Of a DNA stretch of 64,000 nucleotides, positions 11,201 to 24,800 are shown piece after piece. The position numbers and the translations under genes were made by a program. Position 1 is the first letter of the stretch; every line of letters begins with the position of its first letter. This stretch comes from Pyrocephalus nanus. Lineage: Eukaryota > Chordata > Aves > Passeriformes > Tyrannidae. The stretch covers positions 27,944,977 to 28,008,976 of the forward strand of contig CM076259.1 in assembly GCA_038380795.1 (NCBI GenBank), given 5' to 3'. The notes below the pieces were generated by a model. The model had not been told where the DNA came from. It searched no databases and saw only the letters and a program-made list of their open reading frames with translations.

Positions 11201-14200
11201 TCTGAGAAGTCACTACGCAAACTCTGTGGTAAATTGGTTCTTTCCTGGTCTGAGAGCAGCTGTGGCACAGCACCCTGCCCCTTCCTCTCTGGGGGTTTAC
11301 ACTGGTAGCTCTATGCCTCACACAAAAGAGATGGTGGTGGGGGATGCATTCCTTACATCAAGTTGTGGTCAGTGGGGCTGGGAGGACACCTAGCTTACAT
11401 GCTGCATTGAGGGGCAGTGGGCATTCCTGCCCGTATTTCACAGAGTTGTGGAAAGGTGTGGGCAGGAAGGAACCTTAAAGGTCCTCTAGTTCCAACTCCT
11501 CTGCCATGGACAGCAACACTTTACACTAGACCAGGTTGCTCAGAGCCCCATCCAACCTGTTCTTGAACACTTCCAGGAATAGGCCATCCACAATTTTCTT
11601 ATTTTATAAGGGGCTACCTGTGCTTTCCTTGCTGGGAAGCCAGAGGTTTCTGTGCATTGCCCCATTATATAGAGTCTGCGGGACCTCCTTCAGCACAGAT
11701 GGAAAAGTCACAATCCTTCTCCAGGAGAGGGCCTATAGACAACTCCTCCTCTCCCTGTGCACTGGGACGTTACAATGAGCCTTCTAGCATCCTCTTCATC
11801 TGTTCACCAGTTCTCAATCTCCTTATTCTCCTCTGCCAACACTCTTGACTGTTTCCCTTCTCGGTAGGTGCTGCCTTAGGAGAGATTGACCTGCTGCCAG
11901 TGCCCAGCCCCACAGCAAACTGGACCGCGCGGCTCTCAGTGCACTACAGCCAGGACAGCAGCCTCATCTACTGGTTCAATGGCAGCCAGGCTGCCCAGGT
12001 GCCTGTGGTGAATGGGCCGAATGCCCATGAGGGCCTGAGTGACCACTTCACCTTGTCCGTATGGATGAAGCATGCCGTGGTACCTGGCAAAGGCAGGAGG
12101 GAAGAGGAGACGGTGATCTGCAGTACAGTGCAGAGTGGTGAGACACTTCTCCTGGGGTGATGACACTTCTGCCTTCTGCCTTTAATTTGTTAGAATGGAT
12201 TGTCCCTGCAGGGGGAATTCTCTTGTGTTTGGGATCAGGACCTGGGCAGGGGTCCCTCCTTAGGAACACAGCTACTTTAGGTGTCAGGTTTTTACTGGGA
12301 GTGCTCAAACCCACTGTGAGCATATGGTACTGAGTGCCAGTTGTGCAGGATAGAGTGGGCTGCTGAGTTCTGGCTAGTGATACTGCTCAGGGGTGTGACG
12401 TGTAACTCCCTGTGCTTGTCCCTGGCAGAGGAGGGCTACTCTCACTACTCCCTGTCTGTGCACGGCTGCCGGATTGCTTTTCTCTACTGGCCATTGCTGG
12501 AAAGTGCAAGGCCTGTGAAATTCCTCTGGAAGCTTGAGCAGGTGAGGAATCATTTGCCTCTTCCCCATGTCCCTTCTCCTCTGCCCTTTGCTGATCCCTT
12601 CCTCTGCTGTTGGCCATAGGTCTGCGATGATGAGTGGCACCATTATGCCCTCAACCTGGAGTTCCCCACTGTCACGCTCTATGTGGATGGTGTCTCTTAT
12701 GACCCTGCCCTCATCCATGACAATGGCCTCATTCACCCGCCACGGCAGGAACCCTCACTCATGATTGGAGCCTGCTGGACTGGTGAGTGCCCACTCCCCA
12801 AACCACGCTCCTCCCATATGGAGAAAAAAGTTGAGAAGACGTGAAAGGAACACCACCCAATACTAAATGATGCTAACCACATTGCAGCCAACTTGCCCTC
12901 TTGGCACCAAAGCCAGTGTGGCTCCTTCCTTCCTTATGGACCAAGGTTATAACAGCTCAGGGAGAGGTGGCACTGGCAGCTTCATGGACAACAGCCATAG
13001 AATATGCAAGGGATAAGCAACTTTCAGGCAGAGGAGAGTTGAAACTCTGTACCTCATTCAGACCCTGGCATTTCTATCAAAGCCTTTCACCAGAGAGCAG
13101 GCAGTACTATTTATGCTGATGATTGTATTGATGGGGATTTCTGTGTCTTGAAGGTCTATATGAAGAAGACACAAATCATTCTGTACAGGAATTGTGTTGG
13201 AAGACAAAAATCAGGTTAGGAACAAAGTTAGGCCACTACCAGATTAAAACCTGTTCTGTGGAGATTTAAGGCTGCATTTCCCAGGTCTTTCAGGTCTCCT
13301 GCAAGACTGAAGCAGGACAATGAAAGGAATTTGCCTACTGCTTGCCTTCACTCAGGCAGAAATTTCTAGCAAGATCAAATCTTTACTGTAGTGCTGCTTC
13401 TCCTAGGTCAGGGATCTTCCCACAGCTCTGTGCTCTCGATCAGCCTTTTGCAGACAACAAATATTGATCAACTTGGGACCTCCCTCTGGAGCTATCTGAG
13501 TTTCAAAGGGATGTTGAGAATATGGCTTGTTGTGAACATGGATAATTCCGAAAATAGGTAACACTGGGAAATGATTAAAAAACCCCAAACACTGTACTTG
13601 CTCCCCTAAATCAGTTACTCCTCCTACAGTCTCACTATCTCCTTCTTGAGAGGGACTCCGCCCTCTTTCATCTGTGATGTGCTGTCTCTAAGATTGAAGG
13701 GTACGCTGTTTGGCACAGAGGTGTTCTTGTGGGCTGGCCAATATAGGCACTTGTGTTGGTACTTTCCTGACCCTATAACTACCATCTTCCAATGCCTTAT
13801 TGCTTATCTGGATGTTCTCCTTTTGCAGAGGAGAAAAACAAAGAGAAAATGAAAGGAAGTGAGAACTCCACTGATACTGTACAAGGTAGGGAAAAAAAAG
13901 AAGATGGTTCTCTTCTCTTCACTGTGCATGACTGTCACATCTTGCATGATGCCTTCCTCATACAGCTTCCCCAATCCTGTCCTGCCACCTCCCACTGCCT
14001 TGGGAGGAACCCCCTTATTTGGCAGATTGGTCCTTGATACCTGTGGAGCATGGAAAGGCTGATGGAAGGACTGCAGCCTGCTTTGAGAGATAGAGTATGC
14101 TTTTCATGTGGAGAAAGAGTCCTCATGCCTGATTATTAAAGCTGCTCTATGAAGAACACAATAGCCATTAGAGACATCAGGAGATGTCACCTCATCCCTA

Positions 14201-17200
14201 ACTTTCTGTGGAATGTATAGGTTTTTTTACAAGCCCTCACAGGAAGCAGAGTGAGAAGGGGACAAGAAATTGTTTCCATCTGGCATTCAGCAGTGTGGCA
14301 GAAACTTCTCTATGCTACCCACTGTTCACTGCCCTAGTCTTTCTGTTTGTCTGTTTTTCTCACTTTCCCCCGTCTGGAATTCAAAAACTCATTATCTCTC
14401 TTCTTCAGCATCCCCTGTCTTTTTTTTTTTTTTTTTTTTTGTCTTTGCTTTTCCATGTCCTGTGCAACCCTCTGTCTCTCCCTGTTTCCCCTAACATCTG
14501 GATATATCTCATATTGTTGCTTTTGTCCTCTGGGCTTTTCCATGCCTCATGCACTCCTCTGTCTCTCTCTACCTCCCTTACAGTGTAAATCCCTCACACT
14601 GTTGCTTTTGTGGTTTTGCTCTCTTCCTCGCCATGTCTCTCACACCCTCCACCTCCCATGTTTCCCTCAGGAGATCCTCTGTCGATACACCACTACTTCC
14701 ATGGTTACTTGGCTGGCTTCACTGTGCGCCCTGGTAGCTTGGAGAGCCGGGAGGTTATTGAATGCCTGTATGCCTGCCGTGAGGGGCTTGATTACAGTGA
14801 CTTCGACAGTCTGGGCAAAGGGATGAAGGTATGCCCATCTGCCCAGCTTGCATGAGTTTCCTCCACTCTCCTCCCCAGCCTCGCTTCCTAGGACTTTGCC
14901 TGCTCCCCCACCTCTGACAACTCCCCGCCTTTCTCCTTTGTGTCTCACTTAGCCTGGACTATGGGCATTTGCCAAGGAACCACGAGTATTTTCTGTTCCA
15001 CTTGCAGGTTCATGTGAACCCCTCTCAGTCCCTGCTCACCTTGGAGGGTGATGATGTGGAAACGTTCAACCATGCAATCCAGCACGTGGCTTACATGAAT
15101 TCTCTGCGCTTCGCTACCCCTGGGGTCCGGCCTCTCAGGCTCACCACTGCTGTCAAGTGAGTGGACAAAGCAGCACCTCCAGCTAGGTTCAGCAAGAGGG
15201 TTACCTCTTTTTGGACTAAAGTTACATGCATTCACCTTGTATTTTAATTCTAATCGATAGTCCCAAAATGGGTAAAAGTCTTCCTAAAAATAAACTTTAA
15301 AGTATCCAGTATCCAGATGGATACTGTAATACTGGTTCCTAGGGTCTATGTATAACTTCTGCTTTCACTCACAGTGTTCCAGGCATGTGGACTGCTTTTT
15401 ATTTTCTCTGTTGTGTGTTGATGTGACCAAGCCACCTGAAACCCAGTGGTGTCACTCTTACCACACGTCTCTGTCTTGCACAGCAGGCTATAGGGAAGCT
15501 TTAGGAAGACTACTGGAAAAAAGATATTCCCTTCATTGGAAGTAATTGGCAGGAGGCATTGTTCATAATGTTGTTGGTGGCAGCTTGAGTGAACTGATGC
15601 TTTCTACTGCTCTCCTTTAGGTGTTTCAGTGAAGAGTCCTGTGTCTCCATTCCTGATGTGGAGGGCTATGTTGTGGTGCTACAGCCTGATGCCCCCCAGA
15701 TCCTGCTGAGTGGCAGTGCCCACTTTGCTCATCCTGCATCAGACTTTGAGTCTCCTGATGGGATCCCCCTGTTCCCCAACCTCCAGATCACCTGCTCTAT
15801 TTCTCACCAGGTGGAGGCCAAGAAGGATGAGAACTGGCATGGTACCGGTGAGTGCAAGGCTAGATATAAAAGACAGACTGTAAAGACCTATGAGAGTTGC
15901 GGTCCTGCAGAGGAAGTAGAGCCCTTATAATTACACCTGAAAGAGAGAGTTTACAAATATAGAAGCAAGGCACATTGTCAATATGTAGGCTAATCGGTTC
16001 TTATCCCTTTCTGCTCCTCCCTGTACTTTTTCTATCCACTCAGTTCCTTCGCCTCACTCTCTCCTAATTCTTTCCCAGGCTGCTCATTCCTAATCCCTTT
16101 TACATTTTACCTACATTTCCCTTTATTGAATCCAGCACTGGATGGATGCCCTGCCTGTTACCCTCTCTACTCCTATACTTACTTAGTCTTCTCCTACTTC
16201 CTTCTCTTCTGCTTTCTCCCTTATTTCTTACCCCCTCCCTTCTCTTCCTGCATAATTTATTTCTGTGAATTCCTCAGTCACTTTCCTCACACCCTATGAT
16301 ATCTCGTTCTTCAATTTCTCTCCATCATCCTCAGATTATTTCTCTGCACTCTATGCTCTATGTGTTTTTCCACTTCTTCCATATCTCTTCTGGTAATGGG
16401 ATTTTTTGCTTCTAGTTTTCTATTTAGAAGCTTTGCCTTTCCTCATGCAATGAGTTTCTCAACTTAGAGTAGATTGGTCTTAGCCCTGCTGAAGGCAGAT
16501 AATTATTGAATGTGATTACCATTTTAAAGAAGATAAGATCTCAGCTATGGTAACTAGCAGTCATGAGACAAGGAAAAGCATGCATGGCCTGGGAATGTGT
16601 GAGCATTGTTCTTAATTTGCGCATTGTCAACAGAGTCCTTAAAGCCAAGATGTGTTATCATGAACCAGTCTGATAATAGTATGTTGTTCCAAAATAAAGT
16701 GACTTTATTATGTGCATAAATAATATCATTAGAACCAGGGGGACTCCTGCAATAAGTAATTAGACTGACAGTGATTTTACTCAAGGTCAGTGCTAGCCAG
16801 ACAAAGAGAAGTAATTATATATGATATGAGCACTTGTAAGTAAGTGGGTACTACTCTTGAGTAACTCCTGCCTTCAGTGATGGCTGTCTGGCTTTCTGGC
16901 CATGTCTTCTTTCCATTTGCATCTCAGTGACAGACACACGAATGTCAGATGAGATTGTGCACAACCTGGATGGCTGCGAGATCTCATTGGTAGGAGATGA
17001 CTTGGACCCAGAGAGGGAGTATCTGCTCCTGGATGGGGCACTGCTGCAGCAGCGGGGCCTGGAGCTTGTTAACACCTCTGCCTACCTGACCATCACAGGT
17101 ACGTCCTCTCCTTGGTCACAGCTGTCTAGTTATGTCTCTCTCGCTCCCATCACTGGGAGGAGCACTTAACCTAATGTTAAAGATGCGTCGGTGTACTTTT

Positions 17201-20021
17201 TTGTGACACCCTGAGATGTAACCATTTGATGAACTCCTGGCTTTTGGAAGTCCCAGGCCATTTCCTTGGGGAGCTGGCTTCTCCTCCACTACATGGTACT
17301 GGGGCATAGTGGCTAAGTGCTCACCCAGGCTTGTATCACTCCTCTGGACTTACTCCTTGGGGTTTGGTTTTCTCAGGTGCCAGCAACATTTTGCATCATG
17401 TGACTGAGGGACAACATCCCACCACTTGTGGATTGGTACAACAGTGTTGTGCTCTCCAGAACTTAACAGGGCTTTCACTCTTGGACCTTCCTTCCCTTCC
17501 ACTTGTTTTATCAACGCAAGCAGGGATTTCATTAGGTCCTTAGCAGCAAGCTCCATCTCGGAGCCCTTCCTAAAATTAATGAACCCAGCATTGCCTTGGA
17601 TTCCTCTATAGCTTCTACTTGCTATAGGGTTATGATGCCAGATGATTTTGAAGCAGGAGCTTCCTAACCCCACACCAATTCTCTCTTCTTGTCTCAGGTG
17701 TGGAGAGCATTGCAGTTTATGAGGAAATACTACGCCAGGTCTCTTACCACATCAACCATGGTGCTGCTCTTTATGAAAGGAAGTTTCACCTGTCCTGCAC
17801 TGAGATGAATGGGCGCTACTCCAGCAATGAGTTTACTGTTGAGGTACAAGACCAATACATGCACATATAGGTTCTTCCGCAGGCATGGAGAGGACATGGT
17901 GGATGGGAATGCACACAGCGTAGAATGTACCATGGACACAGGGGTGAGTCCTCTCACTCTGGTCTTTCTACAGGTGAATGTCCTCCACAACATGAACCGG
18001 GCTGCTCATCCTAACCATATTCTGAGTTCCCAGCAATTCGTGCACCGAGGCCATCATTTACCCCTAGAGCTGTCTGGGCACAGCTTGGCAAGCACCCATA
18101 ACAACCCAAGTATGTAACACTATCTTTTGGGTTTATTCCTTTAGGTCAGGATGCTGATTTTCTGATATCCCGGCAGAACCTATAGCAGATAATTCCTTTC
18201 AGACTCCCTATACCCATTATGGGGTTCTCATTATACTGTCCTGTCCCACTTGTCATTAGCCAGTGGACTGCAGTCTGTGTCAAATTGTATTTTAGAGCAC
18301 GGTGCAACAATCCTCCTTTTGTGGTGTGTTGTTTTCTTGATGTAGAAGCAGCCTGAAATCTACACCTTAGAGGGTCTATAAAGAACAACCGTGAGCTGGA
18401 TGATTTAATTTACACACCCTGTAAAGGTTCTGTGCATGCTCGTGTAATTTCAGAAAGAAGCTTCAACAGCAGGAGAGAAACAAGTGAGTCAAGACTGCCA
18501 CTGCTGTAAAAAAGAGATGTGGTGGTCAGCAAGGCAGAAAAATATAGGAAATGGCAATACAAAGACAAGAGGAGGATTCTTGCACCCAAAACAGAGAAGC
18601 CTGAAAGCTAGACTAGATGTTAGTTTGTGCTGGTAGCTCTGTGCCACAAGCATGAACACAGTCCAATTGGTTCCTTCTAGGCTGTGAAAGCTCAGGACTT
18701 TTTACAGACATTTTGATCCCAAGTTGTAGGGTACAAACAAGGCCCCTTTAAGCTATCTTTTGCTGCAGCTTCCTGCAGCAGCTGATTCCAAGCTAGTCCA
18801 GTCCTGCAGCTGGCACTTCAGGGACAGCCTATGTATGTGCCAGCCTTTGTCACTCTCTCCCCAGCTCTGCCTGATGGCAGCAGAAAACTTGTCATTGCTG
18901 TACAGAGCCATAACAATCAGGAAAGGCCTGGATAGATTTTGCAGAGAAGATGGTTATCTGGAGAGTTAAGGCTCAGCCCTACAGGCTAGAACAAAGAGGT
19001 GGGAATTGGGTTAAGGGTCTTAGATAAATTTAAGGTTTTATCCTGTGGAGAAGCCAGGCTTTTACCATGGCACTAGCTAGAAATCTATCAATAGCCTTCT
19101 CATCTTCACTGTGTGCCATGCAGGCATCTTTTGGATTCTTGCTTTCTCTACTGTTTGCACAGAAACAACACCCTCTGAAAGTCTTCCTTGAGCCCTTAAA
19201 GGCTCTCCTCAGCACACATTTCTCCCTCCCAAGAGAGGGATACAGATACCTGCTGTGCAACAGATTCTGGTGAATTCTGCAGATAAAGATGTGCAGACTC
19301 TACAGGCCAGGCCAGTATCAGAGGGTGCCTGGACCTACACATCCTGGAAAACCATGCAACCCTCAGGAGAAAACACAGGAGTTGAAGACAGGAACTACCT
19401 ATGCCCAGGGCAGCAGAAAAGTCAGGACATGGTCCTGCCTTGGCCAAAACCCCAAACTCTGCCCAGGAATCTCAGCCCCTGCACGTCAGGTTAGAAATGC
19501 ATGTTTCTGTGACAGACTCTAACCATACCTTCTCACTTTCTTTCTAAGTGGTCCCCAGTGCTGCCACTGTCATCATTGTGGTGTGTGTGGGCTTCCTGGC
19601 ACTTATGGTGATCCTTGGCATCCTTCGCATCCACTCCCTGCACCAGCGGGGAGTGGGGCAAGAGGTCCCTGGGGCTGCTGAATCAGGGCACACCAGCACT
19701 GGAGGCAAAGAGAGTGACATGTTCTGGGATGACTCGGCCCTCACCATCATCGTCAACCCCATGGAGGTGAGGAGCAGCCACAGTGGTGGGGGCTGGGCAG
19801 GCAGCTCGGTTGTCAGATCCTTTCACTTATCGCATGTCTCACCTCCCCAGTCCTACCAGAGCTGTCAGGAGAGGGCAGCAGGAAGCATTGAGGGCAGAGC
19901 TGGTGAAGGCATGGAGGACGAGGAGGACAGTACTGACTCAGAGACACCTGACTCCCCGGACAGCAACGACGTGGATGATCGACACATCATCGGCAAAAGC
20001 AACGTCTCTCACCGCTACTAG
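5249..20021 (+). CDS. CLSTN3: Calsyntenin-3
   Basis: Eighteen coding exons: 5249-5333, 7977-8099, 9065-9260, 9738-9946, 10251-10400, 11043-11228, 11868-12137, 12429-12541, 12620-12782, 13829-13885, 14671-14828, 15008-15156, 15621-15847, 16928-17098, 17698-17843, 17974-18109, 19549-19766 and 19851-20021. Every junction is GT-AG with matching phase, and the total is 2928 nt for 975 aa. The product is a type I membrane protein. It has a signal peptide (about 1-26), two cadherin repeats (about 30-260, with VNDVNEFAPVF and the DCGEGPDGAN block), a laminin-G/LNS-like domain (about 320-540), a transmembrane helix (about 852-874) and a cytoplasmic tail. The tail contains WDDSALTIIVNPME (906-919), the kinesin-light-chain-binding type motif, followed by an acidic stretch. 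Calsyntenin-3 is a postsynaptic adhesion protein that promotes synapse formation. Sequence blocks agree with human CLSTN3 nearly throughout, apart from the signal peptide and cytoplasmic tail. The human protein is 956 aa; the extra length falls mainly in the N-terminus and tail. Exon 10 (57 nt, symmetric phase) may be skippable. Confidence 0.97.
5334..7976 (+). other. CLSTN3: CLSTN3 intron 1
   Basis: This is the longest CLSTN3 intron (2.6 kb). Its first 150 bases are still CpG rich; the rest is ordinary sequence with a C-rich tract near 7225-7260. I see no exon, repeat family or RNA gene inside it. Confidence 0.7.
11440..11585 (-). mobile_element. CR1 LINE 3' fragment in CLSTN3 intron 6
   Basis: Blocks such as AGGAACCTTAAAGGTCCTCT, GACCAGGTTGCTCAGAGCCC, ATCCAACCTGTTCTTGAACA and CTTCCAGGAATAGG follow the order of a reverse-oriented avian CR1 3' end. 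The sequence is diverged, and the right-hand boundary is approximate because similarity may continue weakly to about 11850. Confidence 0.75.
14420..14440 (+). repeat. Poly-T tract in CLSTN3 intron 10
   Basis: An uninterrupted run of about 21 T lies roughly 230 bases upstream of exon 11, within a long pyrimidine-rich stretch (about 14290-14670). It may act as an extended polypyrimidine region for that acceptor, but the real acceptor tract is the one next to 14670. Confidence 0.7.
18110..19548 (+). other. CLSTN3: CLSTN3 intron 16
   Basis: This 1.4 kb intron lies just before the exon that carries the membrane helix. In mammals this is the region from which the adipocyte-specific CLSTN3-beta product is started. 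Short open frames are present (18760-18969, 19255-19494), but none is arginine rich or otherwise resembles that product. I see no supported exon here. Confidence 0.55.
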
Positions 20022-20550
20022 GAGCTTTAAAACACCAGCCCAGTGGATACCCCCCCAAACCATATGGCTGGAAGGAGGAGGTGTCTTACTTTCAACTTCT
20101 TTCTTCCCCCACTGTGTACACATGTGCTCCTCCCTCATTTGTCATTTCTGCCTCCCGTGTTCCTTCATCTTCTGCCATTCCCATTGTGGACATTCCCCAC
20201 ATTAATGACCCCCCATCTGGCTCTCTAGAAACATGTGTTAGGGCACTTACACATGATTGTGGCATGGTTCAAACTATGATCCAGATGTTGCAAAGAACAG
20301 AAATCTGAAAGGCAGAGCCAGCCATAGGGCTCAGAGTGGGGTCTCTCACAACCCCTTCCCAGATATTATATATATATATATTGTATATTTTTTCAATGTT
20401 GTCATTTGAGGTTTATTCTCGTTTCATGCAAAAAAAAGAAAAAAAAACAACCAACAAACCACTGCAGCTTGTGTCGCTTTGTAAAATTGTCAATACTCCT
20501 AAACTAAAGGAATGAAGATAAGAAAGATGAGGAAACAAAGTGGATTTTAA

Positions 20551-20571
20551 AATAAATGGATTTCAAATAAA
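20551..20571 (+). terminator. CLSTN3: CLSTN3 polyadenylation signals (two AATAAA)
   Basis: AATAAA occurs at 20551-20556 and 20566-20571, about 530 bases after the stop codon, giving a short 3' UTR. Another AATAAA at 20904-20909 could serve a longer form. Confidence 0.7.
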
Positions 20572-21832
20572 ATATTCAGGGCTTCTTCAGTTTTTCACTA
20601 CAAGAAGGGAAAGAAATAGTGTAGCCTCTAAGGTGAGACTGGAGGTTGTCCAGAGCGTGCATTTACTGAAATCACTTATCTTGGGGAAGGGTTACATTTT
20701 TTAGCATATGTGATGAAACAAGAAAAACACATCAAGCCTGACTGTACCCTCTGCCTTTTTGAGACTCAAAATATTCTTTGTAAACACAATGTAGCCTTCC
20801 CCAGGGCACAGGGCTAGGAACCCACAGAGGAATAGAAGGCATCCAAGCCTGTCACAGGCAAATGTAACACATGAAGGAAACTGAATTCCTGATCATGGAA
20901 AAAAATAAATAAGGCTCTTGCCATACACTTAGTGCATCATCAATAGAAACAGGCCAAATTTCCTTAGCTTCATCCATCTTTTCACCTGATCTGCTTTTTT
21001 CACCAGCATGAAAAAGTGTTTTTTCGTATCAGGGGTTCCAGCTTGTATAAGAGCTGGAACAGAGCATAACAGAGTATAACAGAGCACTTCTGAGGGAAGG
21101 AGGTGCCCTCCTCTTTCTACTGAGAAGGGTGGGGATGGAAACACATCAGATACTGGGAAAGCATGACTCTGAGGCCAGCAGTAGCATGAGTTTTTAGGGC
21201 AGTGCTTCATAGCAGGTTGTGCTTCTTCCCTTGATATATGTGGTCTGGTTTTTCAGACCTTGCAAGGCTGTCAGCTGCCTGACACGTGTTGGGGCAAAGA
21301 ACGTGTTGGTTGAGAAATCCTCCTGAGGAGTAAGAAGGCAGCACAGTAGGTGAAAGTGGAAGAGCCCCTCTGAGGGCATGAAAGGTTGCAGCACAAGATC
21401 TCTGCTTGCTGCAGTTCTCAAATGTCTCAGCTCTAGCCTGTCTTCATGCCCAACTGTACCCATGCATAGTTGTTACTGGGTCCAAAACAAGTGAACATGC
21501 TGAGGCTAAGATACTTTTATGCTGCTTTTTCTCTTTCCCAGTAAGTTCCACACCCTTGTTTCATTTAGGGAAATTACAACAGGCACTGTCAAACCAGTGC
21601 CCTGACACCTTGATGCACTGGAATAATTCAAGTCTCCAGAAAGAAAAAAGGCTACATTGTGCACACTGGAGCAAAAAACTTGGCACAAAATAGTCTTGCG
21701 TCCTGAGAGTGCCTGACGTGTTCTGACCTGCGACCAAAACCACTACCTCTCAGTGCACTGAGGAAGACCAGGTCTCAGCACCACGAGGTCCCTGTACCCC
21801 TACAGCAGCCTCAGCCAGGAGCTACAGCATGC
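20572..21832. other. Convergent intergenic interval between CLSTN3 and the SLC25A gene
   Basis: No exon or repeat family is recognisable. The interval must contain, or be crossed by, the 3' UTR of the minus-strand carrier gene. No canonical AATAAA or ATTAAA was found on the minus strand between 20418 and 21832. A weak CATAAA variant lies near 21516, and the nearest canonical signal is at 20412-20417. Confidence 0.5.
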
Positions 21833-24800
21833 TTACAAGGTGGAAGAGGCAAAATGTACGATGACTTCATAGGTAGCCATCATGATGGCTGCGTTTGGGA
21901 TCTGGCGGATCAAGTGAGCCAGGAGCCCTCGGTATAAAGCTGAGGGTCCCTCTTCATGGACCACAAGCTGCAGAGTCTGTATCAAAGAACGGTATCGTGA
22001 CCCTTCTTCCCGCAACCGTGTCCGAAGGACCTCTGAAGAGACAGGAAGGGAAGTGATATATTAGCAGATGGATCCTACAGACACGGCATCTCCCATCAAG
22101 GGTAACAGAATTAAGGAGGGGGGACCACTACCCACTCACCATGTGGATATGCAATGCACGTAGCACATGTTTTGGAGACAGCAGCAGCGCCCATTAGTCC
22201 AAAGAAATCATGGTTGTCTGGTGAAGGTGTGAGTGGTGGGGAATGGGAATGATGGCTATTTCTCAGCTCCTGTTTCAGTGCTTCATAGATGACAAAGTGT
22301 ATGACGGTCTCTGACACTCCAGCGTAGGAGGCGGTGACACCACGGTAAAATCCACGAAGGCCTTCAGTGCGGTACACATGCATGGCACACTGGAGAGCAT
22401 TGCTGGCCATCTCCCCCTTCGCCCTGCCAAGAGGAGAGAGGGTTAGAATGTCACACTGCTCCTCTGACCTAAAATGCTGTTGTGAACACCACCGTAAGAC
22501 TCTTCCCCAGTCTGTGACTTGCCATGTTCTCCACCCAACTCCACCTCCAAATTAGTCATGATGTGACATGGAGTGGCTCTGCATTGCTGGCCTGCCTTAC
22601 CTGGCTTCCAGCTGCATCCTGGTTTTCACTAACCAAATAGGGTTGGTGAGTGTGGCCGAGCTCATGCCTAGAGAACAGAAGATGACAGGCATGAGAACCG
22701 GGATCACGTTGACAGTTTGTGAAGAGGTGCTGATCTGTCAGCTTCTGAACTCTGCTTGGCAAGCTGCAGGCATTTGCAATTTGAGAATGACCTTGAGAAG
22801 AGATATTTAGGGCAGGCTATTTGATTCTCCTCCTCTCCTCTTCCAGCCATTGTCTGGTGGTAATTAGCCTCCAACAAATCCTACTACAGGCCCTGGTGCT
22901 ACGAAGAGGCAGGAAGCAGCAGGCTAATTTTGCAAGAGTGGAGGATTTCGTTAGAAAACTGGGATATATCAAGAGAAAGATTCTGTGAGTGGTCTAAATT
23001 ACACACTTTCTCCCTCTCATAGCTGAATAAAGCTCTGATAGCAGCTGAAGGGGTAAAGAGTTTGAAGAGGTGAGCCTAAGAAGAATGAAGAGTGAAAAAC
23101 ACTCTGGTTACCCGAACTCACTTCTCCAGGTGTGGAAGGAGAAAACCTCAGAGGGAGAGAGCACAAATGATGGGAGCAGCAAAAGAGAAGGAATGAAACC
23201 TGTTGGCACTTTGAGATCAAAGGACCCCTTGGCTCTGATTTGAGACAGAAAAGGCTCACCTGCACAGGCTGCTGCTAGTATGTGTACCTTCTTGGACTCA
23301 GGTACAAAGACAGCATTGAGCCTCTCCTTAATACCAGAATAGGCAGCAAAATATATAGCCCTGGTTGGAAAGAAATACAGAAGAGTTTATAGCTCCTGTA
23401 TGAAGAGCAGAGATACTGCTGTGGGTCTCACTCCAACTTAGTCCCAGCACAGGTTTATCAGGTTTGTTTTGTGACATCAGATACCATTTAATCCAGGCCC
23501 AAAGCAATCATCTTAATACTATGGTCTGAAGCTCCAGAAAACATTTGTGTGAAGGGGTCTTGTGGCACATAAGCACAAGACTCAGACTGCTTTCAGAATG
23601 TGGAGCAACAGCTATCACAGAGGCCCCTTAAAAACCATACAACCTGAGCCATTGCCATGGAACAATACTCACCGGGAAGGAGCAACTCCAGCAAGGTTTG
23701 GACCCAGGCCTCGGAACAGGGATCGCAGGCCTTCCTTCTCAAGGATGGCCCTACAGAAGGAAATGAACAGAAAAATCAGCTGAATAACTAAGCTGGGGGC
23801 TCTCCCGTTTCTCCTCCTTCCTTCTTCAGAATTTCTTGTAGCATTCTCTCCTCACCTCCCATGTTATCCTTTTTCTGCCCTGCTCTCATTTTCTCTCCAA
23901 CCACTTCCCTCTCCTTCAGTCATAGAATCATAAAACGGTTTGGGTTGGAAGGGACCTTAAAGAACATCTAGTTCCAACCCTCCCTACCGTGGGCAGGGAC
24001 ACCTTTCAGCAGTCATTTCTTCCCCCTCTTGCTAACATCATCCTTCCAGGTCTGATCAAACCAATAGCTCAGAAATTTCTCACAGTCTCCAAAGCTGCCT
24101 TGTGGACTCAGAGTTCCAAGCACAGATCAATAGTGAGAAGCAGATGTACCTGTGCTCTCATGAAACCTTCTATCACACTCGCAGTACCAGGGCCTCAACT
24201 CAAATGCTATTTCCATTTCTTTTTCTCTCTCCCCGCCTCAACCGCTTCAACTGATGGCCAACCCTCACCTCCCTGGTGCCAACATGCACATTGCTCTATC
24301 CTACTCACCTCAGCAACTTGAGCACTCCAGGAGATGGTGTGGTGGGATTCATCATCCTCAGGCTCATCCCTGCCACCTGTACCTCTGAGAGGCACAGAGG
24401 CCGCAGTGCCAGCTGGGATGACTGTAAACGTGTCTTCACCACCTCCAGGGGACAGGTCAGGATGGCTCCAGCTGTGCCACCACACCTAGGGCATAACACC
24501 ACACTTAAGAATGACTTCTGTGCCATAATAGGGCAATAATTCTAACCCTGCTTGTCCACAACTTCTCCCCTCTAGGAGAGGGGGTAGGCTAGGTACCCCA
24601 GCCTGCATCACACACACCTCCTGCTCTGACACTGATTAACGTAATGACAGCTGAGCTTGGCAGCCTCACTTTGAAACCTTACTCAGTGTTTGAGACAAAC
24701 AGTCCCAAGTCCATAGGGACTCAGCAGTCCCCTAGAGAAAATATTTCTGCTGCCCAACCTCACAGCAATGCTTTCTGCTGCGATCACCAGGCACCATGCC

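Noticed and set aside
18110..19548. Possible avian CLSTN3-beta start exon in intron 16
   Set aside because: The mammalian product starts in this region, but no arginine-rich or matching frame is present here, and the short open frames lack support.
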